DNA from: JAVBPR01 sp031549485
Lineage (GTDB): Bacteria; Bacillota; Clostridia; Oscillospirales; Feifaniaceae
DNA length: 64,000 nucleotides
Direction of reading: 5' to 3'
Assembly (NCBI GenBank): GCA_031549485.1
Contig: JAVBPR010000018.1
Span: forward strand, 1-64,000
The notes below the pieces were generated by a model that saw nothing but the letters and a program-made list of their open reading frames with translations, had not been told where the DNA came from and searched no databases. Shown here in pieces: positions 1 through 7,657 of this stretch. A program made the translations under genes and the position numbers. How positions within the stretch are numbered: position 1 is the first letter of the stretch; each line of letters begins with the position of its first letter.

Positions 1-778
1 CGGGTACCGTGCTGTCTGCTCCCGCCGGGCCTTCCGGACCCATCGGTCCTACTGGGCCTACTGGGCCTATCGGGACGGGTACTGTGCTATCTGCTCCCGC
101 CGGGCCTGTCGCGCCTATCGGTCCTTGCTGACCTTCCGGACCCTGAGGGCCGGGTACCGTGCTGTCCGCTCCCGCCGGGCCTTCCGGACCCATCGGACCT
201 TGCTGACCTTCCGGACCCTGCGGGCCGGGTACCGTACTGTCCGCTCCCGCCGGGCCTTCCGGACCCATCGGTCCTGCCGGACCTTCCGGACCCTGCGGAC
301 CGGGTACCGTACTGTCCGCTCCCGCCGGACCGGTCGCGCCTTGCGGTCCTGCCGGACCTTCCGGACCTTGCGGACCGATATCGCCTTTATCTCCCTTTTC
401 TCCTTTGCAGCCGGGAGGGCAGTCATGGTCTTTGATATATTTTACGAGAAATGGATACAACTCTTCAAACATTATGCAGCAAACCTCATTTTTGCAGGTT
501 TTTTGATAGCAATGCAATATTTTTTGCAGTTGAAGTAACAAATATTTCAGTTTCTTATCCGGGCATTTATCGCCTTCTCCGTTATTTTGTTCGATAAAGC
601 CCAGCAAATATTTTATCAACCTTGGATACAGCCGCTCAAACATTTTGCAACAAGCCTCTGACCCGCAAGACCTTTTACAACAACGCAAAATTTCTTCAAG
701 TTTACACAATATATATTTTTGTTCTCTTCCGGAACCCCTAATATTATTTGTTTTATTATCTTTGCCTTGATAATTCAT
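1..778 (-). CDS. collagen-like, cysteine-rich surface protein (C-terminus beyond window edge)
   Basis: The frame starts at ATG 778 after an AAAGGAG ribosome site and stays open for 259 codons to the window edge, so the gene is partial. Residues 26-58 and 83-115 are a tandem duplication with a 57-residue period: helical, with a C-x4-C-x4-CC or CC-x3-C-x4-CC pattern followed by MFE-x-LYP. From residue 123 the protein is Gly-X-Y collagen repeat, opening with GEKGDKGD. From residue 135 it becomes five 25-residue units, each seven triplets plus STVP, ending in GADSTVP. There is no signal peptide. Known: Gly-X-Y proteins such as BclA form spore-surface filaments in Bacillus and Clostridium. Inferred: a disulfide- or metal-linked exosporium or spore-coat protein assembled from the mother cell. 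A phage or cell-surface collagen-like protein is the alternative. Confidence 0.85.
   Translation of the reverse strand, partial: MNYQGKDNKTNNIRGSGREQKYILCKLEEILRCCKRSCGSEACCKMFERLYPRLIKYLLGFIEQNNGEGDKCPDKKLKYLLLQLQKILHCYQKTCKNEVCCIMFEELYPFLVKYIKDHDCPPGCKGEKGDKGDIGPQGPEGPAGPQGATGPAGADSTVPGPQGPEGPAGPMGPEGPAGADSTVPGPQGPEGQQGPMGPEGPAGADSTVPGPQGPEGQQGPIGATGPAGADSTVPVPIGPVGPVGPMGPEGPAGADSTVP
2..376 (-). repeat. five 75-bp tandem repeats coding collagen units
   Basis: Five direct repeats of exactly 75 bp (2-76, 77-151, 152-226, 227-301, 302-376) each encode one 25-residue Gly-X-Y unit ending in GADSTVP. The unit at 2-76 starts with Val instead of Gly and has a diverged first half (PIGPVGPVGPMGPEG). 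Copies are close at DNA level, so copy number could change by slippage or recombination without shifting the frame. Confidence 0.9.
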
Positions 779-831
779 TTTTTTAACACTCCTTTTATTT
801 CAGGGCCTGCATTATTCGACCCTTACAATCC

Positions 832-858
832 ATTCTATGCACCTACCTATCGTTTGGT
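832..858 (-). promoter_or_regulatory. possible sporulation-type (SigK/SigE-like) promoter of the collagen-like gene
   Basis: On the minus strand CATAGAAT (832-839) lies 17 bp downstream of AC (857-858). SigK promoters of Bacillus resemble AC-N16/17-CATAnnnTA and SigE -10 boxes resemble CATACAAT. The fit is imperfect (TG instead of TA at the end of a SigK -10). It would give a leader of about 45 nt. Tentative. Confidence 0.3.
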
Positions 859-881
859 AACTGAATATCGGAATTGGCAAA

Positions 882-916
882 GCTCAAATCCGCTGAATTC
901 ACAGGCGGATTTGAGC
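882..916. repeat. 12-bp perfect inverted repeat in the 330-bp gap before the kinase operon
   Basis: Arms GCTCAAATCCGC (882-893) and GCGGATTTGAGC (905-916) are perfect and enclose an 11-nt loop. No T-run follows on either strand, so it is not a normal intrinsic terminator. It lies between the divergent collagen-like gene and the kinase operon. The rest of the gap (917-1108) is A+T-rich, with TATAAT at 1040 and 1051 but no good -35 box. I see no gene in it. Confidence 0.6.
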
Positions 917-1108
917 CTTCATAAAATAATAGGATTTTCGAAGTTTTAAGCCTAACGTCAAATACTTCAAACGTCTTTTAACACAGCTGTTTTCCAAATT
1001 TTGTGTGATAACTAATTTTTTTATTTATAGTATTTTTCTTATAATAATAGTATAATAATTAAAATTAACATATGTTGCCAAACGGCGCATCTTAAAGCTG
1101 AGGATATT

Positions 1109-3130
1109 ATGGTACCGAGCAAAGATTTTCATTTTATAAATCGAATACAAGCTATCGAAGAAATATATTCCTGTGCAAAATTCGGGATGTGGGAAATTTC
1201 GATTGGCGACAATATATCTCAAATTCGCATGGACGCGCTCAACAGCACAATTTACGGCCTTCCCGAGAAAGAACATCTGTTTAGCCTTCCCGAGCTTTTC
1301 TCTTTTTTTCAGGAAGATGATATTCCCCGCATTGAAGAAAAGATTGGCACGCTCGTCTCAAATATCGGAATCAAAGAAGTTCTCGAATTTCGCGTTTGGA
1401 ATAAGGAAAAAGAAGAGTATCGCTGGACGCGCAGTTTCGGCACAAGCTATTTTGATGAAAAAACGGGAATCGCATGGATTGTCGGCAGCACCCAGGATAT
1501 TCACGACAGCATAGCCTTTCAATCTTTTACCGACCAAATGAAAGAGGCAAACGAACGAACGCAAATTATGCTTGATGCCACTCCCCTATGCTGTAATTTG
1601 TGGGATGAAAATTTCAACAATATCGACTGCAATGAGGAGGCCGTCAACCTGTTCGGTTTAAAAAACAAGCAGGAATATCTCGCCAGGTTTTTTGAGCTTT
1701 CGCCCGAATTCCAGCCTTGCGGCCGACCTACCTCTGAAATGGCACTTGAAAATATTACTAAAGCGTTTAAAGACGGACGCATAGTTTTTGAATGGATGCA
1801 TCAAAAACTAAACGGAGAGCAAATCCCTTCGGAAATCACTCTTGTGCGGGTAAAGCGCGGCGACAACTATATTGTCGCGGGCTACACTCGCGACATGCGC
1901 GAATACAAAAAAATGATGTCTGAGATAAATCAGGTCAACACCGATTTGCGTCATGCCCGTGATGCCGCCGAAGAAAGCGCCCGCTCAAAAAGCGAATTTC
2001 TTGCAAATATGAGCCACGAAATCAGAACGCCGATGAACGCGATTCTCGGCATGTTGCACCTCGTTCAGTCTGACCGTTCAAACCTTACCGAAAAACAGGC
2101 GGATTATTTGGGCAAGGCTGAAACTTCCGCGAAAACCCTTCTTCGCATTATAAATGATATTCTCGACTTTTCGAAAATCGAAGCAGGCAAACTCGAGATG
2201 GAAAACGTCGTTTTTTCTATTGACGATATAGTAAACCAGATGAAAGACCTTTTTTCGCAAACTATTCAAAACAAAGGCCTTACATTCGATATTGATATCT
2301 CCTCTTCGCTTCATAAAACCGTTTTCGGCGATCCGCTTCGTCTTACGCAGGTTCTCTTAAATATCGTCGGAAACTCGGTCAAATTCACAAATCACGGCGA
2401 AATCACCCTCTCGGTTGCCGAACTTTCAAAGAAAGGCAGCTCCGCGGAATACAGATTTTCGGTTAAAGACACCGGAATCGGGATGAGCAAGGAACAGGCA
2501 AGTCGTCTTTTCTCTCCGTTTACGCAAGCGGACACTTCGACAACGCGAAAATACGGCGGCACCGGTCTCGGTCTTGCCATATGCAAAGAACTTGTTGAAA
2601 TGATGCACGGCAACATAGGATGCGAAAGTGCGCCGGGCGTTGGTTCTGAATTTTTCTTTACCGTTACGCTTGAACAGGTTTTCGATTCCGCCGCGATTGA
2701 AAAAGAAAATTCATCCGACCAAAACATCCCTGCAGCCGACGAGAAAGATTCTTTTGATATTTCTTCGCTAAAACCTATACTACTCGTCGAGGACAACGAT
2801 ATAAATCAGATAATCGCCGTGGAGCTCCTAAAGCTCGAGGGATATAAAGTGGATATCGCAAATAACGGCAAAGAAGCAATAGAAAAGCTTGAGCACTGCA
2901 GTTATTCTATCGTTTTAATGGATATTCAAATGCCTGTGATGGACGGAATTGCAGCGACGAAAATTCTTCGCCAAGATGAGCGTTTCAAAACTTTACCGAT
3001 AATCGCGATGACCGCGCATGCCATGTCGGGAGATTTCGAAAAAAGTATCGAGGCCGGCATGAACGATCATATAACAAAACCCATCGACCCCGATCATTTG
3101 TATTTAACCCTTAAAAAATGGCTTGCCTAA
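1109..3130 (+). CDS. soluble PAS-PAS hybrid histidine kinase with receiver domain
   Basis: 673 residues without a membrane segment, so it senses an intracellular signal. Two PAS domains (about 15-135 and 150-275) precede HisKA with the H-box SHEIRTPMNAI (phospho-acceptor His303). A HATPase follows with DTGIGM and GGTGLGL nucleotide-binding motifs, then a C-terminal receiver (from about residue 550) with MDIQMP, acceptor Asp605. Autophosphorylation at His303 and transfer to Asp605 are expected from the family. Start ATG 1109 has TGAGGA upstream. It opens an operon of six signalling genes that ends at 10311; an HPt donor is not in this protein but is present in the two other kinases of the operon. 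Confidence 0.93.
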   Translation: MVPSKDFHFINRIQAIEEIYSCAKFGMWEISIGDNISQIRMDALNSTIYGLPEKEHLFSLPELFSFFQEDDIPRIEEKIGTLVSNIGIKEVLEFRVWNKEKEEYRWTRSFGTSYFDEKTGIAWIVGSTQDIHDSIAFQSFTDQMKEANERTQIMLDATPLCCNLWDENFNNIDCNEEAVNLFGLKNKQEYLARFFELSPEFQPCGRPTSEMALENITKAFKDGRIVFEWMHQKLNGEQIPSEITLVRVKRGDNYIVAGYTRDMREYKKMMSEINQVNTDLRHARDAAEESARSKSEFLANMSHEIRTPMNAILGMLHLVQSDRSNLTEKQADYLGKAETSAKTLLRIINDILDFSKIEAGKLEMENVVFSIDDIVNQMKDLFSQTIQNKGLTFDIDISSSLHKTVFGDPLRLTQVLLNIVGNSVKFTNHGEITLSVAELSKKGSSAEYRFSVKDTGIGMSKEQASRLFSPFTQADTSTTRKYGGTGLGLAICKELVEMMHGNIGCESAPGVGSEFFFTVTLEQVFDSAAIEKENSSDQNIPAADEKDSFDISSLKPILLVEDNDINQIIAVELLKLEGYKVDIANNGKEAIEKLEHCSYSIVLMDIQMPVMDGIAATKILRQDERFKTLPIIAMTAHAMSGDFEKSIEAGMNDHITKPIDPDHLYLTLKKWLA

Positions 3131-3167
3131 TTGATTTTCCCATCAATCTGCTGTTTAAGGAGATATT

Positions 3168-4238
3168 ATGATTTCGGAAAAACAAACTATTGTTCTTGTG
3201 GACGACAGCCCTGCAAATATTCAGCTGATAGTTTCCGCGCTTCGCGGCAACTACAATCTAATTCCGTTTACATCGGGAAAAGAGGCTATCAGCTTTTTTG
3301 AAAAAGGACAAACCTGTGATTTGATCCTGCTTGATATCGAAATGCCCGACATGAACGGATTCGAAACAATCAAGATTTTCAAAAGCATGGATGCTGTAAA
3401 GCATATCCCCGTTATTTTCATAACGGCGCGAATCGAAGTTGAAAGCGAACTCGAGGGGTTATCCTACGGCGCGGTGGACTATATATATAAGCCGTTTAAT
3501 CCCGCGCTTGTCGGGAAGCGAATCGAGCTCCATCTCGCGCTTGAACACTATAAAAATAATTTGGAATTGCTCGTAAGAAAGAAAACGCAAACTATCGAAA
3601 AACTTTCCAACGTCACCATTTCCACAATAATTTCGCTTGTCGGCTCGCACGATGACGAGACACGCGGTCATATCAACCGAACAAGCGCGTATGTGGTCGC
3701 GATTGCAAACGAGCTTGTGAAAAGCGGTCTTTTCCTTGAAGAACTGACCGAAGAAAATATAGATCTTATGCGTCAATCCGCTCCGCTTCACGATATCGGC
3801 AAAGTCGGCATCAGCGACGGAATTTTAAAGAAACCCGCGAAACTTACTCCCGAAGAATTCGAGGAGATAAAAAAACACACAAGCATAGGCGGAGAAGCTC
3901 TTGCCGAGGCGCGCAGGATTTTAAACGAACCGTCTTTCCTCGATTTTGCGGAAATTCTTGCGTATTATCACCACGAGCGTTGGGACGGCAGCGGCTATCC
4001 GAAAAAGCTCTCCGGCAACGAAATTCCTATTTTTGCCCGAATAATGTCTATTGCCGATGTTTATGACGCGCTTATAAGCAAGCGTCCTTATAAAGACGCT
4101 TATTCCCATTCCGAAGCGGTTAAAACCATTTCCGAAGGGTGCGGCACCCAGTTTGATCCCGAAGTTTGCGCCGCCTTTCTCAGAATAGATGACAAATTTG
4201 AATCAATCGCAAAAGAATTTGCGGATAATATCGAATAG
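3168..4238 (+). CDS. response regulator with HD-GYP output (putative c-di-GMP phosphodiesterase)
   Basis: 356 residues: N-terminal receiver with LDIEMP (Asp56) and HD-GYP domain from about residue 145. Ligand motifs are intact: E-x3-H (ETRGH), HD at His208-Asp209, IKKH, HHE at 268-270 followed by WDGSGYP, and ADVYDAL. This is the pattern of enzymes that linearise cyclic di-GMP using bound metals. Activity is probably switched by phosphorylation from the adjacent kinases. ATG 3168 follows AAGGAGATATT, 37 bp after the first kinase and 13 bp before a paralogue. Confidence 0.93.
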   Translation: MISEKQTIVLVDDSPANIQLIVSALRGNYNLIPFTSGKEAISFFEKGQTCDLILLDIEMPDMNGFETIKIFKSMDAVKHIPVIFITARIEVESELEGLSYGAVDYIYKPFNPALVGKRIELHLALEHYKNNLELLVRKKTQTIEKLSNVTISTIISLVGSHDDETRGHINRTSAYVVAIANELVKSGLFLEELTEENIDLMRQSAPLHDIGKVGISDGILKKPAKLTPEEFEEIKKHTSIGGEALAEARRILNEPSFLDFAEILAYYHHERWDGSGYPKKLSGNEIPIFARIMSIADVYDALISKRPYKDAYSHSEAVKTISEGCGTQFDPEVCAAFLRIDDKFESIAKEFADNIE

Positions 4239-4251
4239 TCAGGAGAAAGCC

Positions 4252-5307
4252 ATGTTAAGCGAATATCGCCCAAGCATTGTAATTATCGACGACTCCCCTA
4301 TTGTCATTCAAATCCTTATGCAAACGCTCCTTTCAGACTACAGAGTAATCCCTTTCGGCTCTGCTTTTGAGGGAATAGAATATTTAAAAAAAGAACCGGA
4401 TGTCGACCTTGTCATCCTTGATATCGATATGCCCGCCATCTCGGGCTATCAGGTCTTTGACTTTATCAAGGGTGTTCCCGCGCTTGTCGATGTTCCGGTT
4501 ATTTTTGTTACCGCGCGAACCGACGTCGAAAGCGAGATTTGTGCATTTGACCTCGGGATTACCGACTACATAAAGAAACCTGTTATTCCCGTTATTGCCA
4601 AAAAAAGAATCGATTATCATATTTCAAACAGACGCAAAAGCAAGCTGCACAGCGCGGAAAAAGCCTCGATAAAAAAACTTACCGAAGTTACAATCAAAAC
4701 TATAATTTCGCTTGTCGGCTTCTTTGACGACGATTCCGAAAGCCATGTAAACCGCATTATGGAATATGTCACCCTAATTGCCGAAAAACTTATGCAAATT
4801 CCGAAATATAAAGAAACTCTTACACCTCAATATATTGAAAATATTCGGCTCGCCGCGCCTTTTCACGACTGCGGCAAAGTATTTATTTCGGAGCAGCTAT
4901 TAACAAAACCCGAAAAACTCACCCCCGAAGAATTCGAACAAATAAAAGAGCATGTCATTTTCGGCAGCAAACTCATGCAAAAAGCCAAAAATCTTATGGG
5001 GCAGCCGAGCTTTTACGATCTCGCCGAAAAACTTGTGCTTTATTATCACGAAAAATGGGACGGAACAGGTTATCCCGCCAAGTTAAAAGGCGAGGAAATC
5101 CCCCTTTGCGCGAGAATCATGACCTTTGCCGATGTATATGACGCGCTTGTCAGCGCGCGCCCTTATCGTCCGGCGTTTACCCACGAGCAGGCTGTGGATA
5201 TTATTTTTTCGGGCCGCGGAAAAACTTTTGATCCCGATATTTGCGATGTCTTTTTAAGTTTGGAATCCGATTTCAAAACAATCATGCAGACAATCAGAAA
5301 TTCGTAA
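4252..5307 (+). CDS. response regulator with degenerate HD-GYP domain
   Basis: 351 residues, same REC-HD-GYP layout as the preceding gene. Receiver acceptor is Asp57 (LDIDMP). HD (His205-Asp206), IKEH, WDGTGYP and ADVYDAL are kept. The upstream E-x3-H has become D-x3-H (DSESH) and the first His of HHE is Tyr265 (YYHE), so two expected metal ligands differ. Inferred: reduced or altered catalysis, perhaps a c-di-GMP sensor or partner for the active paralogue. I chose ATG 4252, with AGGAG 5-6 bp upstream; the frame is open upstream but would overlap the previous gene's stop at 4238. Confidence 0.9.
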   Translation: MLSEYRPSIVIIDDSPIVIQILMQTLLSDYRVIPFGSAFEGIEYLKKEPDVDLVILDIDMPAISGYQVFDFIKGVPALVDVPVIFVTARTDVESEICAFDLGITDYIKKPVIPVIAKKRIDYHISNRRKSKLHSAEKASIKKLTEVTIKTIISLVGFFDDDSESHVNRIMEYVTLIAEKLMQIPKYKETLTPQYIENIRLAAPFHDCGKVFISEQLLTKPEKLTPEEFEQIKEHVIFGSKLMQKAKNLMGQPSFYDLAEKLVLYYHEKWDGTGYPAKLKGEEIPLCARIMTFADVYDALVSARPYRPAFTHEQAVDIIFSGRGKTFDPDICDVFLSLESDFKTIMQTIRNS

Positions 5308-5336
5308 AATATGCAACTCCGAGCAAAGGATTATTT

Positions 5337-7637
5337 ATGGAAGATCAAAGAAATACAAATTTAATATTGATTTTTCTATGGATAGCCGCTGTGGTCAGGC
5401 TGTTTTTCCGTTCTGCCTCCCCCACGCCTGCGCATCTGTTATTTAACATCGCCGCCACCGCGACATTTATAACAGCGGCTACTATTATTACCAAAATGAA
5501 AAAACCATCGGTCGAGGCAAAATCGTACGCTGTTTTTTCCTTGATAGCAGCTTTGGAGCTGATTTTCACCTATCAGGATAAAAATATTTATTTGATGATT
5601 TTGGCTTTTTCTGCCCTTATGCTTTTTTCCGCGATTCAGCTTAATTTCAAAACGCTTTTATTTTTGACTGCGATATGTAATTTCGCGTGTTTTGCTTTTT
5701 GCCTTGCTTTTCCCGCCGCAGTTTTTGAGCGGTTTTCTTTCGGGCAGCTTGTATTTATGTTTTCCGCGATGGACACGGCCTTTATTTTTTCGATTATCAT
5801 TGTTTTTTGGGCTCGAAAACAGCTTGAAAAAAGCAAGCGGCTCGCTATAGAAGCGGAAAATGCCAACATAGCGAAAAACAGATTTTTGGCAGCGGTCAGC
5901 CACGAAATACGAACCCCGATGAACGCGATTTTCGGCATGACCGAAATCATTTTGGCCGCAGATGATAGCGCCGACACCGATTTACTGAAAGCAGACTCGC
6001 AGTATATAAAAATTGCCGGCCACGAGCTTCTTTCACTAATTAATGACATTCTCGACGTTTCCAAAATCGAACAGGGAAAAATGGAAATTGTCGCCTTGCC
6101 GTATAACGCGGAATCTCTTTTTACTTCAATCGCCAATTTAGTAATCCCCAAAATTGAAAACAGGCAGGTTTTACTTGAAAAAGATTTTGATTTTTCCGCC
6201 GCCAATTTTCTTATCGGCGACGATGTTCGAATTAAGCAGTGCTGCCTTAGCCTGCTTCACAACGCGATAAAATTTACAAAGCGCGGCAAAATCACTTTTT
6301 CAGTAAAAGAAAAATTTACCGAAGACGGCATAGATCTTATCATTTCGGTGACCGATACCGGCATCGGAATAAAAGAAGAAGAGCTCGCCGGGCTTTTTGA
6401 CAATGCGATTGATTATAATTTAAAAACCGACCAGACTCTTAAAGGAATAGGGCTTGGCCTGTTCATCACCGGGGAACTTACGCGCCTGATGGGTGGCAAA
6501 ATAACGGTTTCAAGCGTTTACAACCAGGGTTCGACCTTTGTAATTACCATTCCTCAAAAAATTTCCTCGGTTCGGGTTCAGCCCGGAGCTTACTCAAACA
6601 CCTTCGGAAAACTAAAAATAAAATCGGCAAGCATTCTCGTCGTCGACGATAACGAGACTAATCTTGAAATCGCCCGCGGGCTTTTTAGAACATACGGAAC
6701 GGCAGTTGATACCGCATCGTCCGGGTTTGCTGCTTTGGAAATGTTCAAAGCGAAAAAATACGATATTATTTTCATGGACTACATGATGCCTCAGATGGAC
6801 GGCATTGAAACGGTGAAAAAAATCCGTGAGCAAGACGACGAGTGGAGCAAAAATATCCCTATTATAGCTCTTTCAGCAAATGCCGACGCTTCGCCGGGCT
6901 CGTTCTTTTTGCAAAACAGCTTTAACGCCTCTCTTTCAAAGCCGATTTCTGTAATCGACCTTGAGCGAATTTTAAAAAACTTCCTGCCCTGCGAGCTGCT
7001 CGATATCTATGAAAAAGAGGAAGCCCGGAGCGCGAATCTTATTATTCCGGGCGTCGACACGGAAAAAGGCGCCCGCCAGTGCGGAGGCGAAAACGCGTAT
7101 TTGGAAGTCTTAAAGGTTTTTCATTCGACAAGCACATCTCATATCGAGCAAGTGGAAAATGCATATGAACGCGGAGATTTAAGCCGGCTCGCCATTGAAA
7201 TGCACTCTTTGAAATCAATCGCTTTCGGCATCGGCGCCGATTCTCTCGGCGCGCTCGCGAAAATAGCCGAAGCTGCCGCGCGGAGCGGCGAAAAGGAAAC
7301 TTTCGAGAAGAATTTCGGCAGCACTTTATCCGAAGCGCGCAGGGTTCTCGATGAAATTTCCGCTCTGCTTGTTCCGGAGAATTCTTTACCAAATAGCACA
7401 AACGAGAAAATCTCCGAAGCCGAAATCGCCGAGATTGTTGCGAGGATAAAAAAGCATTCGGCAGAATATGACCTTACAAGCGCGCTTAGCGATTTAGAAG
7501 AGCTTGAAAGGTGCTCCATTCCCGAGCATTACCGCGAACATATGGCAAATATTCGGAACGCTATTATGAATTTTTCATACACCTCGACCGACGCGGCCTG
7601 CGCCCGCTTTCTTAGCGTTCTGCACGCCGATAAATAA
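5337..7637 (+). CDS. membrane-bound hybrid histidine kinase, HisKA-HATPase-REC-HPt
   Basis: 766 residues. Six hydrophobic segments fill residues 8-160 with no extracellular sensor loop. HisKA follows with SHEIRTPMNAI (His189), HATPase with DTGIGI and GIGLGL, a receiver with MDYMMP (Asp481), and an HPt domain with phospho-accepting His623 (EMHSLKS). A further helical stretch of about 90 residues after HPt has a counterpart only in the next kinase. The layout supports a His-Asp-His relay that could feed the HD-GYP receivers or the small receiver of this operon. ATG 5337 with AAAGGA was chosen; a longer in-frame start at 5241 lies inside the previous gene. Confidence 0.92.
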   Translation: MEDQRNTNLILIFLWIAAVVRLFFRSASPTPAHLLFNIAATATFITAATIITKMKKPSVEAKSYAVFSLIAALELIFTYQDKNIYLMILAFSALMLFSAIQLNFKTLLFLTAICNFACFAFCLAFPAAVFERFSFGQLVFMFSAMDTAFIFSIIIVFWARKQLEKSKRLAIEAENANIAKNRFLAAVSHEIRTPMNAIFGMTEIILAADDSADTDLLKADSQYIKIAGHELLSLINDILDVSKIEQGKMEIVALPYNAESLFTSIANLVIPKIENRQVLLEKDFDFSAANFLIGDDVRIKQCCLSLLHNAIKFTKRGKITFSVKEKFTEDGIDLIISVTDTGIGIKEEELAGLFDNAIDYNLKTDQTLKGIGLGLFITGELTRLMGGKITVSSVYNQGSTFVITIPQKISSVRVQPGAYSNTFGKLKIKSASILVVDDNETNLEIARGLFRTYGTAVDTASSGFAALEMFKAKKYDIIFMDYMMPQMDGIETVKKIREQDDEWSKNIPIIALSANADASPGSFFLQNSFNASLSKPISVIDLERILKNFLPCELLDIYEKEEARSANLIIPGVDTEKGARQCGGENAYLEVLKVFHSTSTSHIEQVENAYERGDLSRLAIEMHSLKSIAFGIGADSLGALAKIAEAAARSGEKETFEKNFGSTLSEARRVLDEISALLVPENSLPNSTNEKISEAEIAEIVARIKKHSAEYDLTSALSDLEELERCSIPEHYREHMANIRNAIMNFSYTSTDAACARFLSVLHADK

Positions 7638-7657
7638 AAATCGAAAGGAGGAAAAAC

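Noticed and set aside
1..376. 75-bp periodic repeats as a CRISPR array
   Set aside because: The whole unit repeats without unique spacers and reads as Gly-X-Y collagen on the minus strand.
125..949. open frames on the plus strand (125-538, 719-949) and a basic Arg/Val-rich frame at 115-426
   Set aside because: They are shadows of the collagen-like gene, which has a ribosome site, a clean start and repeat-encoded protein structure in its own frame.
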